Of a stretch of 28,038 bases of DNA, positions 7,543-15,665 are shown one piece after another. The first letter of the stretch is position 1. Each line of letters begins with the position of its first letter. Under the pieces are notes generated by a model. The model was not told where the DNA came from, did not search any database, and saw only the letters and a program-made list of their open reading frames with translations. The DNA comes from Actinomycetota bacterium (GTDB lineage Bacteria; Actinomycetota; Thermoleophilia; Solirubrobacterales; Solirubrobacteraceae): positions 1 to 28,038 of the forward strand of contig SYBY01000251.1 in NCBI GenBank assembly GCA_005788585.1, in the 5' to 3' direction. A program made the position numbers and the translations under genes.

Positions 7543-9816
7543 ATGTCCACGCGCACCGAGACCCCCACCGCCACCGAGCCGGGGCCCGAAACCCCGCAGC
7601 CCGACGATTCCGGGACGCGCTCCCTCGGGCAGGCACTGCTACGCGAGTGGCTGCCGATTACGCTGCTCTTCCTCGTTCTCGGCTGTGTCCTCACTTGGCC
7701 GCTTGTGACGCATATGAGCAGCGGCTTCTTCGGGTTCGGGAACGACAACTGGGGTGGCATCTGGAACGGCAAGTGGATCCACGAGGCATTCTGGGGTCCA
7801 GAGTCGACGGGCTTCACCCGAGAGATCCAGTTTCCATTCGGCTACGAGTTCGACGATCGGTACATCCAGCCGTACGACCGGCTGATCGCGATCCTCTTCG
7901 GTTCGATCGGCGACGGGCTCTTCGCCTACAACCTCATGGTCCTCGTGTCGTTCCCGCTCTCGGGCGTGTCGATGTACGCGCTCGCGAAGTACCTCACGGG
8001 CAGCGCGCCCGCTTCGCTCCTCGCGGGAGTGATCTTCTCCGCGTCTCCATTCCACGTGGCGATGTCGATGCAGTACCCGCCAATGGCGAGCATCTTCGTC
8101 GCGCCGTTGTTCGTGCTCGCTCTGCTCGTCGCCGTGCGGCGCGGGCGGATCGTCGATGCGGCGTGGCTCGGTGCGGCGTTCGCGCTCGTCTGGATCACGT
8201 CTTATTACTACGGGTGGTTCGCGATCTGGTTCGCGATTCCGTTCCTCATCGGTGTTGCGGTCGTGGGCCTCTGGCGCGCCCGGCGTGAGCACCGTGTGGC
8301 TGCGGCGCTGCGTGACGGAGCGAGATTCGTCGTCACTCGCGGCACGGTCGCGGCCGGCACGTTCCTGGTACTCGCCGTACCGTTGCTGATCAGTCTCATC
8401 AGCAAGGTCCTGTCGGATCAGGGAACGTACGCGCGACAGGAGGCCGACCTCGACTACACCGCGGTGCGGCCATGGCAATACGTCTTGCCTCCGCACGACA
8501 ACCCGGTTTTCGGGAATCTGACGAGCGACGTCGTCCTCACGCACACCGGGATCCTGCCCGTGTACGAGCAGAGCGTGTACATCGGCGTCGTTGCGGGCCT
8601 ACTCGCGCTCGTCGCGTTCGTGTGGTGGTCGCGCGCGCGACCGGCGGCGCGGGTCGCGTTCATCCCGCTGCTGCTAGGGGCGGCTTTCTGCGTCCTCCTC
8701 ACGCTGGGGCCGAAGATCCCATACGAGGTCACCTCGATCGGTGACTGGCTCTCCCCCGGCACGAATCCGCATTTCGACGGACCGGTTGCATGGATCTACG
8801 ACCTGTCGCCGAACTTCCGCTACTACGGGCGTGCGTTCGTCTTCGTGAGTACGGTGCTCGCGTCCCTAGCAGCCGTCGGCCTCACGCTTCTGTTCGCGCG
8901 GTTTCGCGCCGACCGGCGCCCGTGGATTCCGTGGGCGGCCACTGCCGCGCTCTCCGGCCTCGTGCTGCTCGAGTTCATCGGAGTGCCACCCAGCCGATTC
9001 GTGGACCTCAGCACTCCGCCATGGGTGCAGGCCGTGAAGGAGCTGCCCGGTGAGGCGCCGGTCATCGAATACCCGCTCGGCGAGTATTCGTCGCCGCGCA
9101 GCCTTCAGGACAACTACTGGCAGACCCGCCACGGCCACCCGACGGTGAATCCGCCCCTCACCCCGGAGTCGCAGGCGTTCCAACGCTCGGTCGACGACCC
9201 GGACAGCTACCTGACGGGGAGGATCCTCTCGCAGGCGGGCGTTAAGTACGCGGTGATGCGCACCGACCTTCCTGCGCCGACGTTCCCGCCTTACCAGCCG
9301 GCGCTCCCCGTCGAGGAGATGAAGCCCACGGATGGCGCGAAGAACCCTTGGTTCAGGCTGTACAAGCGCACGAAGGACGCGATCATCTACGAGGTCCTGC
9401 CCAGGCCTTCGCGCCAGGTTGACTACGCGGTCGTCGGGTTCGACGCCGGGTGGGGTGACCTCGAGGTCGACGCCACCGGACGGTGGCGCTGGACCCGCAA
9501 CCCGGACAGCCAGATGACGATCTACTCGTCACGCAACGTGCGGCAGGCGACGATGACCTTCACCGCCACGAGCTTCAACGAGCCCCGCGCAATGGTGCTC
9601 TCGCTCGACGGCAAGGAGGTCTACCGGCGCAAGATCCCGGTGGGCAAGACCGTGAACGTGAGAGCGCCGATGCGGCTGCGCAAGGGATCGCAGAAGCTAC
9701 TCATGTCTAGCGATCCGCCGCCGACGATCGTCGACTCCGTGCTGCGCAACGGGGATCTGCGGGCCATCGGGTTGCGGGTCACGCCCCCGAGGATCACCGT
9801 GGACGACCGCCAATGA
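7543..9816 (+). CDS. Large multispanning membrane protein, GT-C/YfhO-like, with extracytoplasmic C-terminal domain
   Basis: The product has 757 residues. After about 30 polar residues the first helix is LPITLLFLVLGCVLTWPLVT, then a loop with acidic GNDNW (near residue 66), then about ten more hydrophobic segments up to about residue 480 (such as GVIFSASPFHVAMSM, IGVAVVGLW, LLLGAAFCVLLTLG). The next part (RFVDLSTPPWVQAVKELPG, VIEYPLGEYSS) resembles the extracytoplasmic part of YfhO and GT-C proteins. The C-terminal 130 residues are beta-rich and look soluble (VDATGRWRWTRN, VNVRAPMRLRKGSQKLL). The topology fits transfer of sugars from polyprenyl-phosphate donors outside the membrane. Its stop overlaps the start of the polyprenyl-phosphate-type GT2 gene (ATGA), which supports that role. 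The ATG at 7543 gives a normal cytosolic lead. Transferase activity is inferred. Confidence 0.75.
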   Translation: MSTRTETPTATEPGPETPQPDDSGTRSLGQALLREWLPITLLFLVLGCVLTWPLVTHMSSGFFGFGNDNWGGIWNGKWIHEAFWGPESTGFTREIQFPFGYEFDDRYIQPYDRLIAILFGSIGDGLFAYNLMVLVSFPLSGVSMYALAKYLTGSAPASLLAGVIFSASPFHVAMSMQYPPMASIFVAPLFVLALLVAVRRGRIVDAAWLGAAFALVWITSYYYGWFAIWFAIPFLIGVAVVGLWRARREHRVAAALRDGARFVVTRGTVAAGTFLVLAVPLLISLISKVLSDQGTYARQEADLDYTAVRPWQYVLPPHDNPVFGNLTSDVVLTHTGILPVYEQSVYIGVVAGLLALVAFVWWSRARPAARVAFIPLLLGAAFCVLLTLGPKIPYEVTSIGDWLSPGTNPHFDGPVAWIYDLSPNFRYYGRAFVFVSTVLASLAAVGLTLLFARFRADRRPWIPWAATAALSGLVLLEFIGVPPSRFVDLSTPPWVQAVKELPGEAPVIEYPLGEYSSPRSLQDNYWQTRHGHPTVNPPLTPESQAFQRSVDDPDSYLTGRILSQAGVKYAVMRTDLPAPTFPPYQPALPVEEMKPTDGAKNPWFRLYKRTKDAIIYEVLPRPSRQVDYAVVGFDAGWGDLEVDATGRWRWTRNPDSQMTIYSSRNVRQATMTFTATSFNEPRAMVLSLDGKEVYRRKIPVGKTVNVRAPMRLRKGSQKLLMSSDPPPTIVDSVLRNGDLRAIGLRVTPPRITVDDRQ

Positions 9817-10640
9817 CCACACCAGTTATGTACCTGTCGCTCGTCGTTCCCGTCTACAACGGGGAGTCGTTCGTCGAAGAGAACGTGAGCCACATCGTTG
9901 AAACGCTCGCGCGTCAGGGGCGAAGCTTCGAGGTGATCGTCGTCTGCGACGGCTGCACCGACCGGACGGAGGAGCGTGCTCGCGCCATCTCCGACCCTCG
10001 AGTGCGCGTCCTCGCGTACGGCACGAACGCCGGGAAGGGGGAGGCGGTTACGAAGGGACTGCTCGCATCGCGGGGGCGGCTCGTGGGCTGGCTCGATGCC
10101 GATCTGGACATCGAACCCGAAGTCATCCTTCGGGCCGCCGAGCGGTTCGAGCAGGAACCGGTCGACGCGGTGATCGGCTCGAAGCGCCACCCCGACAGCG
10201 AGGTCACGTATCCGTGGCTGCGGCGCCTGTACTCGTGGGGCTTCCAGCGGCTCGTCGCGTTCCTGTTCCGCTTCAGCGCACGCGACACGCAGGTCGGCGC
10301 GAAGCTGTTCCGCCGCGAGGCGATCGACGTCGTCGCCCCTCTGTTGCTGATCAAGCGCTACGCGTTCGACCTCGAGGTCCTCGCCGTGGCTGCGGAGTTC
10401 GGCTTCGACCGCGTCGAGGAGATCCCGATCGCCCTCCAGTACCGGTTCTCCGGCACCCAGATCAACTGGAAGGCCGTGCACCAGATGATGCTCGACACGC
10501 TTGCGATCGCATACCGGATTCACCTGCGGCACTGGTACGTCCGCCGGTTCGCATCGCTCGAGCGCCAGCGGATGGATGCGGTCGTCGCCTCCCGCGAGCA
10601 GATGGCCGAGGCCCGCGGCTCGGAGATGGTCGCACCCTGA
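9813..10640 (+). CDS. Polyprenyl-phosphate glycosyltransferase (DPM1/ALG5-like GT2)
   Basis: This 275-residue GT2 starts with LSLVVPVYNGESFVEENVSH, has CDGCTDRTEERA (nucleotide binding), NAGKGEAVTKGLLASRG and the metal-binding WLDADLDIEPE near residue 94, then IGSKRHPDSEV and DTQVGAKLFRREA. This set is characteristic of dolichyl- or polyprenyl-phosphate mannose/glucose synthases, which charge undecaprenyl phosphate at the inner membrane face. There are no strong C-terminal membrane spans, so it is probably peripheral. The ATG overlaps the stop of the GT-C-like gene by four bases. The pairing suggests that it makes the lipid-linked donor used by that membrane protein. It converges on the next gene with a 3-bp gap. 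Confidence 0.9.
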   Translation: MTTPVMYLSLVVPVYNGESFVEENVSHIVETLARQGRSFEVIVVCDGCTDRTEERARAISDPRVRVLAYGTNAGKGEAVTKGLLASRGRLVGWLDADLDIEPEVILRAAERFEQEPVDAVIGSKRHPDSEVTYPWLRRLYSWGFQRLVAFLFRFSARDTQVGAKLFRREAIDVVAPLLLIKRYAFDLEVLAVAAEFGFDRVEEIPIALQYRFSGTQINWKAVHQMMLDTLAIAYRIHLRHWYVRRFASLERQRMDAVVASREQMAEARGSEMVAP

Positions 10641-10643
10641 CGC

Positions 10644-12362
10644 TCAGTCCGCGGCCGGCGCCGCCGGAGCGCCCGCCACGCGATAAAGGGTGTACTGATC
10701 GTCCCGGGCAATCTCACGGTACGCGCGGGTCGGCGTTCCAGGTGGGGCGAGGCCCACCGGCACCTCCCGGTTACGCTGGAGGAGCACGTAGCGGATACCG
10801 AGCTTCGCGAGCCGGCGCGCGGTGCGGTCGTCGAGCCGGGTGAGGGTGAGCGCGCGCCGCTCTGCAGCGGTCCCGGGGTCATAGCCGTTCAGGAGACGCC
10901 GGTGGTGGAACTCCTGCCGGTAGAGCTGGTCGTACGGGCCGGCGGTGCTCGGGATAAGCGGGTACTCAGCGACGGCGCCCGCGGGCTGGGTGCGCAGCGT
11001 CGCGTAGATCGGTGGCTCGGGGCTGAAGCTCGTGATCGCGTACCGCGCTCCGCGGACATCGAGGAACACAAGCACGGCGGCTGCCACGAGCACCGCCGCG
11101 CGCAGGCCCGCCCGCGGCGTGGCGCGCAGCCGGGCGAGACCGATCCCGGCGAGGAGGCACACCGCGAGACCGACGATGAGGCCGAACCGCCCGTAGATGC
11201 GCCATGTCGTCGTCACCTCGCCGACGAACGAGGCCGGGAAGCGGATCGTCACGCCTCCGACGGCCAGGGTCGGCGGCATCGACCACACGAGCGCTGCGGC
11301 TGCGAGCAGGACGAGCGAGACGACGTCGGCGCGCAGCCGCGGACGTGCGCCCCGTCGCGCCGCTGCGACGCACGCGACGAGTGCGAGGGTCAGGACGGTA
11401 AGCCCGAGGTAGAACGTCGTCGTGACGCCGGTCCGCGAGGCGGGCAGGTCGAGCCATCCGAGGATGCGGCTTGACGGTGGCGGGTCGAGGAACTCCTCCG
11501 GGCGAGCCGAGTACAGGTAGACCTCCCCGAGCGCACGCTCGCGCACACCGGTGTGCTCCGCCGTCGCGGTGACCGTTCCGTAGACCACGGCGGCGGCGAC
11601 GAGCACGAGGACCGCCCAAGCGAGGCTGCGCACGTGTGCGCCGAACGTCCCATCGAACGACGCGACGAGGAGCGTCGCCGCCGCCAGCGCGGCGAAGGCG
11701 ACCGTCCCCATGAGCAGGAAGTACGGGTTCCAGGACACCGCGACGACGGCGGCGGCGCCGAGCAGCAGCCCGTTTCGGCGGGTTGGAGCCTCTTGCACGA
11801 CGATTGCGCGCCAGACGAGCAGCACGATGACCCAGAGGTGCACGAAATCCGGCGCCGACACGGCGTTGAAGACGTTGCTGAGCGAGAACGCCGCCGCCCA
11901 GCCCGCAACGCCGCCTGCCCAGGCATCCCCTGTCTGGCGGCGGACCAGCAGCATCGTCGCGGTCCCCGTGAGGACGAAGCCCGAGAGGACGAGGAGATTC
12001 ATTGTCACGACGGCGCCGAACACCAGCGACCCGAGGTACATCAGAAGTGACGACGGCCACGTGGCGACGTGGAATGGGTAGTTCACGTCCAGGCCCTCTG
12101 GTGCGGCGAAGCTCTCGATCCGGCCCGGGAGGAACGGGAACGCATGCTGCGCAAGCTCGCGGTACCCGGTGAGGTTGCCGACGACGTCGCCGCCCGGACC
12201 CCACACCGCGTCGGTGAGGTGGGTAGGCATCGGCCACGTCAGCCAGATCGCGTACGCGAGGTACGCGAGCGACGCGATCGTCGGGGCGACGACCGGCGTA
12301 GACCAGGACAAGCGGCGAACGTCGCCGGTGGGAGATGTGAGCAGAGCCAAACGGCTGGGCAT
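10644..12362 (-). CDS. Multispanning membrane protein, GT-C/YfhO-like, paralogue of the 7543-9816 product
   Basis: The product has 572 residues with about eleven hydrophobic segments, beginning with PTIASLAYLAYAIWLTWPMP. The first extracytoplasmic loop has acidic WGPGGDVVGNLTGY. It shares a string of features with the 757-residue protein in the same order: the WPxxTH-like end of helix 1, a late WRIYGRFG (FRYYGRAF in the other), AVAEYPLIPST (PVIEYPLGEYSS), and LAKLGIRYVLLQRN (LSQAGVKYAVMRTD). It lacks the other protein's C-terminal beta-rich domain. A role as a second lipid-sugar-dependent transferase or glycan-modifying protein is inferred. It is a single minus-strand gene between two plus-strand runs, with its ATG at 12362 divergent from the flippase gene. 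No RBS is obvious. Confidence 0.72.
   Translation of the reverse strand: MPSRLALLTSPTGDVRRLSWSTPVVAPTIASLAYLAYAIWLTWPMPTHLTDAVWGPGGDVVGNLTGYRELAQHAFPFLPGRIESFAAPEGLDVNYPFHVATWPSSLLMYLGSLVFGAVVTMNLLVLSGFVLTGTATMLLVRRQTGDAWAGGVAGWAAAFSLSNVFNAVSAPDFVHLWVIVLLVWRAIVVQEAPTRRNGLLLGAAAVVAVSWNPYFLLMGTVAFAALAAATLLVASFDGTFGAHVRSLAWAVLVLVAAAVVYGTVTATAEHTGVRERALGEVYLYSARPEEFLDPPPSSRILGWLDLPASRTGVTTTFYLGLTVLTLALVACVAAARRGARPRLRADVVSLVLLAAAALVWSMPPTLAVGGVTIRFPASFVGEVTTTWRIYGRFGLIVGLAVCLLAGIGLARLRATPRAGLRAAVLVAAAVLVFLDVRGARYAITSFSPEPPIYATLRTQPAGAVAEYPLIPSTAGPYDQLYRQEFHHRRLLNGYDPGTAAERRALTLTRLDDRTARRLAKLGIRYVLLQRNREVPVGLAPPGTPTRAYREIARDDQYTLYRVAGAPAAPAAD
10651..10664 (+). terminator. Possible hairpin terminator for the GT2 gene ending at 10640
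   Basis: GCGGC and GCCGC with a 4-base loop lie ten bases after the plus-strand stop, inside the 3' coding end of the convergent gene (encoding Ala/Pro repeats). There is no T-tract. Ala/Pro codons make such repeats likely by chance, so support is weak. Confidence 0.2.
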
Positions 12363-12596
12363 GCAGGTACGAGGGGGTGATGGGTGGTGCTCGGACCTTC
12401 GCGCGTAGCTCGGGCCGCAGGATCAACGCTACGCTTCCGCGAGGTTTCCGCGCCTTTTCCCCTGTCGGGACGTTATCCACTCTCGACGTCCACTGGCCCC
12501 CCGCTTTCCGTGAGATTCATTCGAGACAGCCCGACCGCGGAGCGCCCTCCGCAGATCGCCGTCACCCCGCCGCCGCCCACCCCGGCTCGGGTGTCG
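12363..12596. other. 234-bp divergent intergenic region or long flippase leader
   Basis: This stretch separates the divergent membrane protein (minus strand) and flippase (plus strand) genes. The flippase frame stays open through it from GTG 12384, but the encoded 71 residues are Pro/Arg-rich and unlike the start of any flippase, so it is read as non-coding. It contains TACGCT at 12430-12435 as a possible -10 for the plus strand, a 6-bp inverted repeat GGACGT/ACGTCC (12468-12491, long loop) and a tight hairpin at 12537-12552. Confidence 0.4.
12537..12552 (+). promoter_or_regulatory. Hairpin in the flippase gene leader
   Basis: A perfect 6-bp stem, GCGGAG and CTCCGC, with a 4-base loop, ends 44 bases before the chosen ATG at 12597. 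It could shape the leader RNA. No known riboswitch was recognised. Confidence 0.3.
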
Positions 12597-13841
12597 ATGC
12601 GCACACGGCGCGGGGTATCTGCGCTCGCCGTGCTGACGGTCGGCGCAAGCGCGCTGAACTACGGGTCGAACCTCGTTTTCAGTCGGCTGCTGGACCCGGT
12701 GGGCTTTGGTGAGCTCACGGCGCTGCTCGCACTCGCCGTCATCGTGGTGGTCCCGACCGCCGCGGCGCAGACCGTCATCGCCGAGCGGATAACGACCTAC
12801 GTCTCGGCCGGCGACCTCGCGCGGGCGAGGTACTTCGTTCGGCATGCGATTGCGCACGTCACCGTGATCGCGTGCGTCGTAGGCGCTGTCTACGCGGCGT
12901 GCATACCGCTTATCGTTAGCGCGTTCAATTTGCGCCAGCCTGGCCCGGCGGTCGCGCTTGGCCTGTTCATCGTCCTGGCGTTTCTGCAGCCGGTGGCCCT
13001 GGGCGTGCTCCAAGGAATGGAGCGATTTGCCGCATTCGGGACAATGCAACTTGCAGTCGCGGTCTCGCGCATCGCGTTTGGCGTGCCGTGGGTGCTGGCG
13101 GGTGGCGGTGCGGGCGGAGCTATCGCCGGACAGGCGTTCGGCGTCGCGGTTGTGCTCGTGGGCACTGCGTGGCTACTGCGCGACCTTGTGCTGAGCCGTG
13201 GGTCCGGGGCCGCGACTGCCGGGCTCCGCCGCAGGCCAGACGTCCGAACGATCCATGCGAGCACTGCATTCGTGGCTTTCGCCGTCCTCTCAAATTTCGA
13301 TCTCCTTCTCGCGACGCTGTTCCTCCCGCCCGAAGAGGTCGGGATGTATGCCGCCATAGCGACCGTCGGAAAGCTCGTGATGTTCTTGCCAATGGCGATC
13401 TCCGTCATCCTCGTGCCGGATGCGACGAAGAGCCGGGGTTCTGTCGCCGAGCAGCGTCAGGTGCTGCGACGGTCCGCATTGCTCGTCTTTGTAACCGCGG
13501 GCGCCGCCGCGCTCCCGGCCGTCGTGGCGCCAAGCTTGCTCGTCCGCGTCATGTTCGGCCCAGGCTACGAGGACGCCACAGGCGGTGTACTGCCGATCGT
13601 CATCGCTGGAGCAGCACTGTCGATGCTGTATCTCCTCGTCGTCTATGCGGTGACGATCTCGGACCGCCGGTGGACGATGGTGCTCGCGTTGGGAGTCGGC
13701 CTCCAAGTGATCGGAATCGCTACCTTCCACGACTCACCGGTGCAGGTCGCGACCGTGCAGGCCGCCGTGACGATCATCGTCCTGGCAGTGAACGAATCGT
13801 GGTTCCACGCGATCCTGCGACGCCCTCGACCTTCAGCCTGA
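12597..13841 (+). CDS. Wzx-like polysaccharide flippase (MOP/MVF superfamily)
   Basis: From ATG 12597 the product has 414 residues with about twelve hydrophobic segments, near the usual Wzx length. The first span opens directly after MRTRRG: ALAVLTVGASALNYGSNLVF. Then comes SRLLDPVGFGELTAL, the flippase-typical stretch at the end of helix 1. Later marks are GVLQGMERFAAFG and the mid-protein ATLFLPPEEVGMYAAIATVGK, matching the 'YA-A-ATVGK' seen in Wzx. Such proteins move undecaprenyl-pyrophosphate-linked glycans across the inner membrane. GTG 12591 is an equally possible start. GTG 12384 would add 71 unlikely residues. It is followed after 7 bp by the methyltransferase gene, so the two probably share an mRNA. 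Confidence 0.82.
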   Translation: MRTRRGVSALAVLTVGASALNYGSNLVFSRLLDPVGFGELTALLALAVIVVVPTAAAQTVIAERITTYVSAGDLARARYFVRHAIAHVTVIACVVGAVYAACIPLIVSAFNLRQPGPAVALGLFIVLAFLQPVALGVLQGMERFAAFGTMQLAVAVSRIAFGVPWVLAGGGAGGAIAGQAFGVAVVLVGTAWLLRDLVLSRGSGAATAGLRRRPDVRTIHASTAFVAFAVLSNFDLLLATLFLPPEEVGMYAAIATVGKLVMFLPMAISVILVPDATKSRGSVAEQRQVLRRSALLVFVTAGAAALPAVVAPSLLVRVMFGPGYEDATGGVLPIVIAGAALSMLYLLVVYAVTISDRRWTMVLALGVGLQVIGIATFHDSPVQVATVQAAVTIIVLAVNESWFHAILRRPRPSA

Positions 13842-13848
13842 GGCGCAG

Positions 13849-14574
13849 ATGACGAGAAGGACCGCCGATGTCCATACCGAGTTCTACGAGCAGGTCGCGA
13901 CCTACGATCGTCCGGTCGAGCGTCATGACGTCTTCCTAGAGGCGTACCGTCGCCAACGTGCCCGTGCCAGGCGGCCCCTTGCGGTGCTCGACGTAGGCTG
14001 CGGCGAGCACGCGGTTCTCGGCGAGGGCATCACCGCGCCGGATACGTACTTCGGAACGGACGTAAAGGAGTCGATTGCCGCAGAGCTCGAGCACTACGCG
14101 TCCCTCGATCTCGACCGCGATGAGCTGTCCTCCGCGTTTCCGAGCCAGCGCTTCGACGTCATCTTCTGCGGGGAGGTCATCGAGCATGTCTTCTCGCCTG
14201 ACCGCCTCCTGCGCCAACTCGCGAGTATCGCCGCCGACGACGGCATAATCGTGCTATCGACGCCCAACCTGGCGTATTGGGTGAATCGCATTCTGCTCGT
14301 GCTCGGGTTCAACCCACTGTTCGTCGAGAACTCGGCCGACGTCGTGCTTGGCCGCCGCTTCAAGCGCCTCGGCCAGGGCAACCCGACCCAGGGCCATATC
14401 AGGCTGTTCACCCACCGAGCGCTGCTCGACCTTCTCGCCCGTGAACGCTTCACCGTGCTTGACATCACGTCGGTCCCCGTTTGGAACCTCCCCGGAGACC
14501 GGCTGGTCTGCCGGCTCTCCCCGCATTTCGGTCCCAACACTGTCTACGTGTTAGAACCACCGCACGCTAGATGA
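13849..14574 (+). CDS. Class I SAM-dependent methyltransferase
   Basis: This 241-residue protein carries the SAM-binding motif I VLDVGCGEHAVLGEG near residue 46, the acidic end of strand 2 in FGTDVKES, and motif II/III FDVIFCGEVIEHVFSPDRLL with the 'EVIEH' of the Methyltransf_11/23 group, then LSTPNLAYWVNRI and HIRLFTHRALLDLL. These enzymes methylate sugar hydroxyls or small molecules; within a glycan locus, sugar O-methylation is the likely role. An RBS-like GAGG lies about five bases before the ATG, overlapping the flippase stop region. Its TGA overlaps the next ATG (ATGA). The exact acceptor is unknown. Confidence 0.85.
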   Translation: MTRRTADVHTEFYEQVATYDRPVERHDVFLEAYRRQRARARRPLAVLDVGCGEHAVLGEGITAPDTYFGTDVKESIAAELEHYASLDLDRDELSSAFPSQRFDVIFCGEVIEHVFSPDRLLRQLASIAADDGIIVLSTPNLAYWVNRILLVLGFNPLFVENSADVVLGRRFKRLGQGNPTQGHIRLFTHRALLDLLARERFTVLDITSVPVWNLPGDRLVCRLSPHFGPNTVYVLEPPHAR

Positions 14575-15665
14575 GGATCCTCATGCTGAGCTGGCGCTCG
14601 CCCGGTCACCCGCAAGGTGGTGGAGCGGAGAACCTGACGCACGAGACCTTGCGCCGGGCGGTCGAGCGCGGCCACGACGTCACGTGGTTCTCTGCGATGT
14701 GGCCCGGTGCTGCGCCGGTGGAGGAAGTCGACGGGATTCGCGTGCTGCGCCGAGGCCGGCAGTGGACGGTGCACATCCAGGCGTGGCGGTGGCTGCGGCG
14801 GCGCCAGGACGACTACGATCTCATAGTCGATCAAGTCAACACAATCCCGTTCTTCACCCCACTGTACGTTTCGAGCGCGAAGCGGCGGCTCTTGATCTTC
14901 CAGACGGCGCGGGAATACTGGTGGCGTCAGACTCGCGGCGTGTTCCGCCTGATCGCGCCGGTCGGGTACGTGCTCGAGCCGTGGTACCTGCGCCTGTACC
15001 GGAGAACCCCGGCGATCACGATTTCCGCCTCCACACGGAATGAACTCATGGCGCTCGGACTGCCCGGGGGCGCGATCCAGATCATCCCGATGGCGAACAC
15101 CTTCCCCGCGGTCGAGGAACTCGGCGACAAGAGACAGCCTTTCAGTGTCATCGTGGTCGGACGCCTCGAGCCGGCGAAACATGCCGAGCAAAGCATCGAG
15201 GCCTTCGCCGCGCTCCAGCGCGAGATCCCGGATGCGCGGCTCGACATCGTGGGCGCGGGACAGCCGACGTACCAGCAGCAGCTTGCAGCGCAGGTCGCCC
15301 GCCTCGAACTCCAGAATGTGACGTTTCACGGTCGGGTCAGTGAGGACGACAAGCACGCCTTGATGGCCGCAGCGGCCGTCCACGTCTTTGCGTCGCACCG
15401 CGAAGGCTGGGGGCTCACGGTGACGGAAGCAGCCGCGCTCGGCACGCCATCTGTCGGCTACGACGTCCCTGGCGTCCGTGACTCAATCGCCGATCCTGCC
15501 TGCCTCGCCCCGCGTGGAGATACCGCGGCCCTGGGTGCGCTCCTCATCCGCCTCGCACGCGAGGGCGAGTGGTACGACGACGTGCGCCGGGCCGCTTGGG
15601 AGCGTGCACGTGGGCTGTCCTACGAGGCGACCACCGATACCTTCCTGGCAGCGCTGCATGCCTGA
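14571..15665 (+). CDS. Family 4 glycosyltransferase
   Basis: This 364-residue GT-B enzyme begins MRILMLSWRSPGHPQGGGAE, with the GGGAE loop of the GT4 acceptor domain. The donor domain has FSVIVVGRLEPAKHAEQSIE, ARLDIVGAGQP, VTFHGRVSEDDKHALMAAA and the EX7E motif EGWGLTVTEAAALGTPSV (Glu278, Glu286), then GYDVPGVRDSI. This is a standard retaining GT4 that adds hexoses at the cytosolic face. It overlaps the methyltransferase upstream (ATGA) and the GT2 downstream (8 bp), so it sits in the middle of a coupled operon. It is not especially similar to the GT4 at 6239. Donor unknown. Confidence 0.92.
   Translation: MRILMLSWRSPGHPQGGGAENLTHETLRRAVERGHDVTWFSAMWPGAAPVEEVDGIRVLRRGRQWTVHIQAWRWLRRRQDDYDLIVDQVNTIPFFTPLYVSSAKRRLLIFQTAREYWWRQTRGVFRLIAPVGYVLEPWYLRLYRRTPAITISASTRNELMALGLPGGAIQIIPMANTFPAVEELGDKRQPFSVIVVGRLEPAKHAEQSIEAFAALQREIPDARLDIVGAGQPTYQQQLAAQVARLELQNVTFHGRVSEDDKHALMAAAAVHVFASHREGWGLTVTEAAALGTPSVGYDVPGVRDSIADPACLAPRGDTAALGALLIRLAREGEWYDDVRRAAWERARGLSYEATTDTFLAALHA

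Noticed and set aside
10966..12480. 504-codon minus-strand frame over the membrane protein gene
   Set aside because: It overlaps the 10644-12362 gene on the same strand in another frame and encodes Arg/Pro-rich noise, whereas the accepted frame has clear membrane spans.
12384..12596. N-terminal extension of the flippase
   Set aside because: The added residues are Pro/Arg-rich with no flippase character, and the first helix begins right after ATG 12597; the extension is kept only as an alternative.
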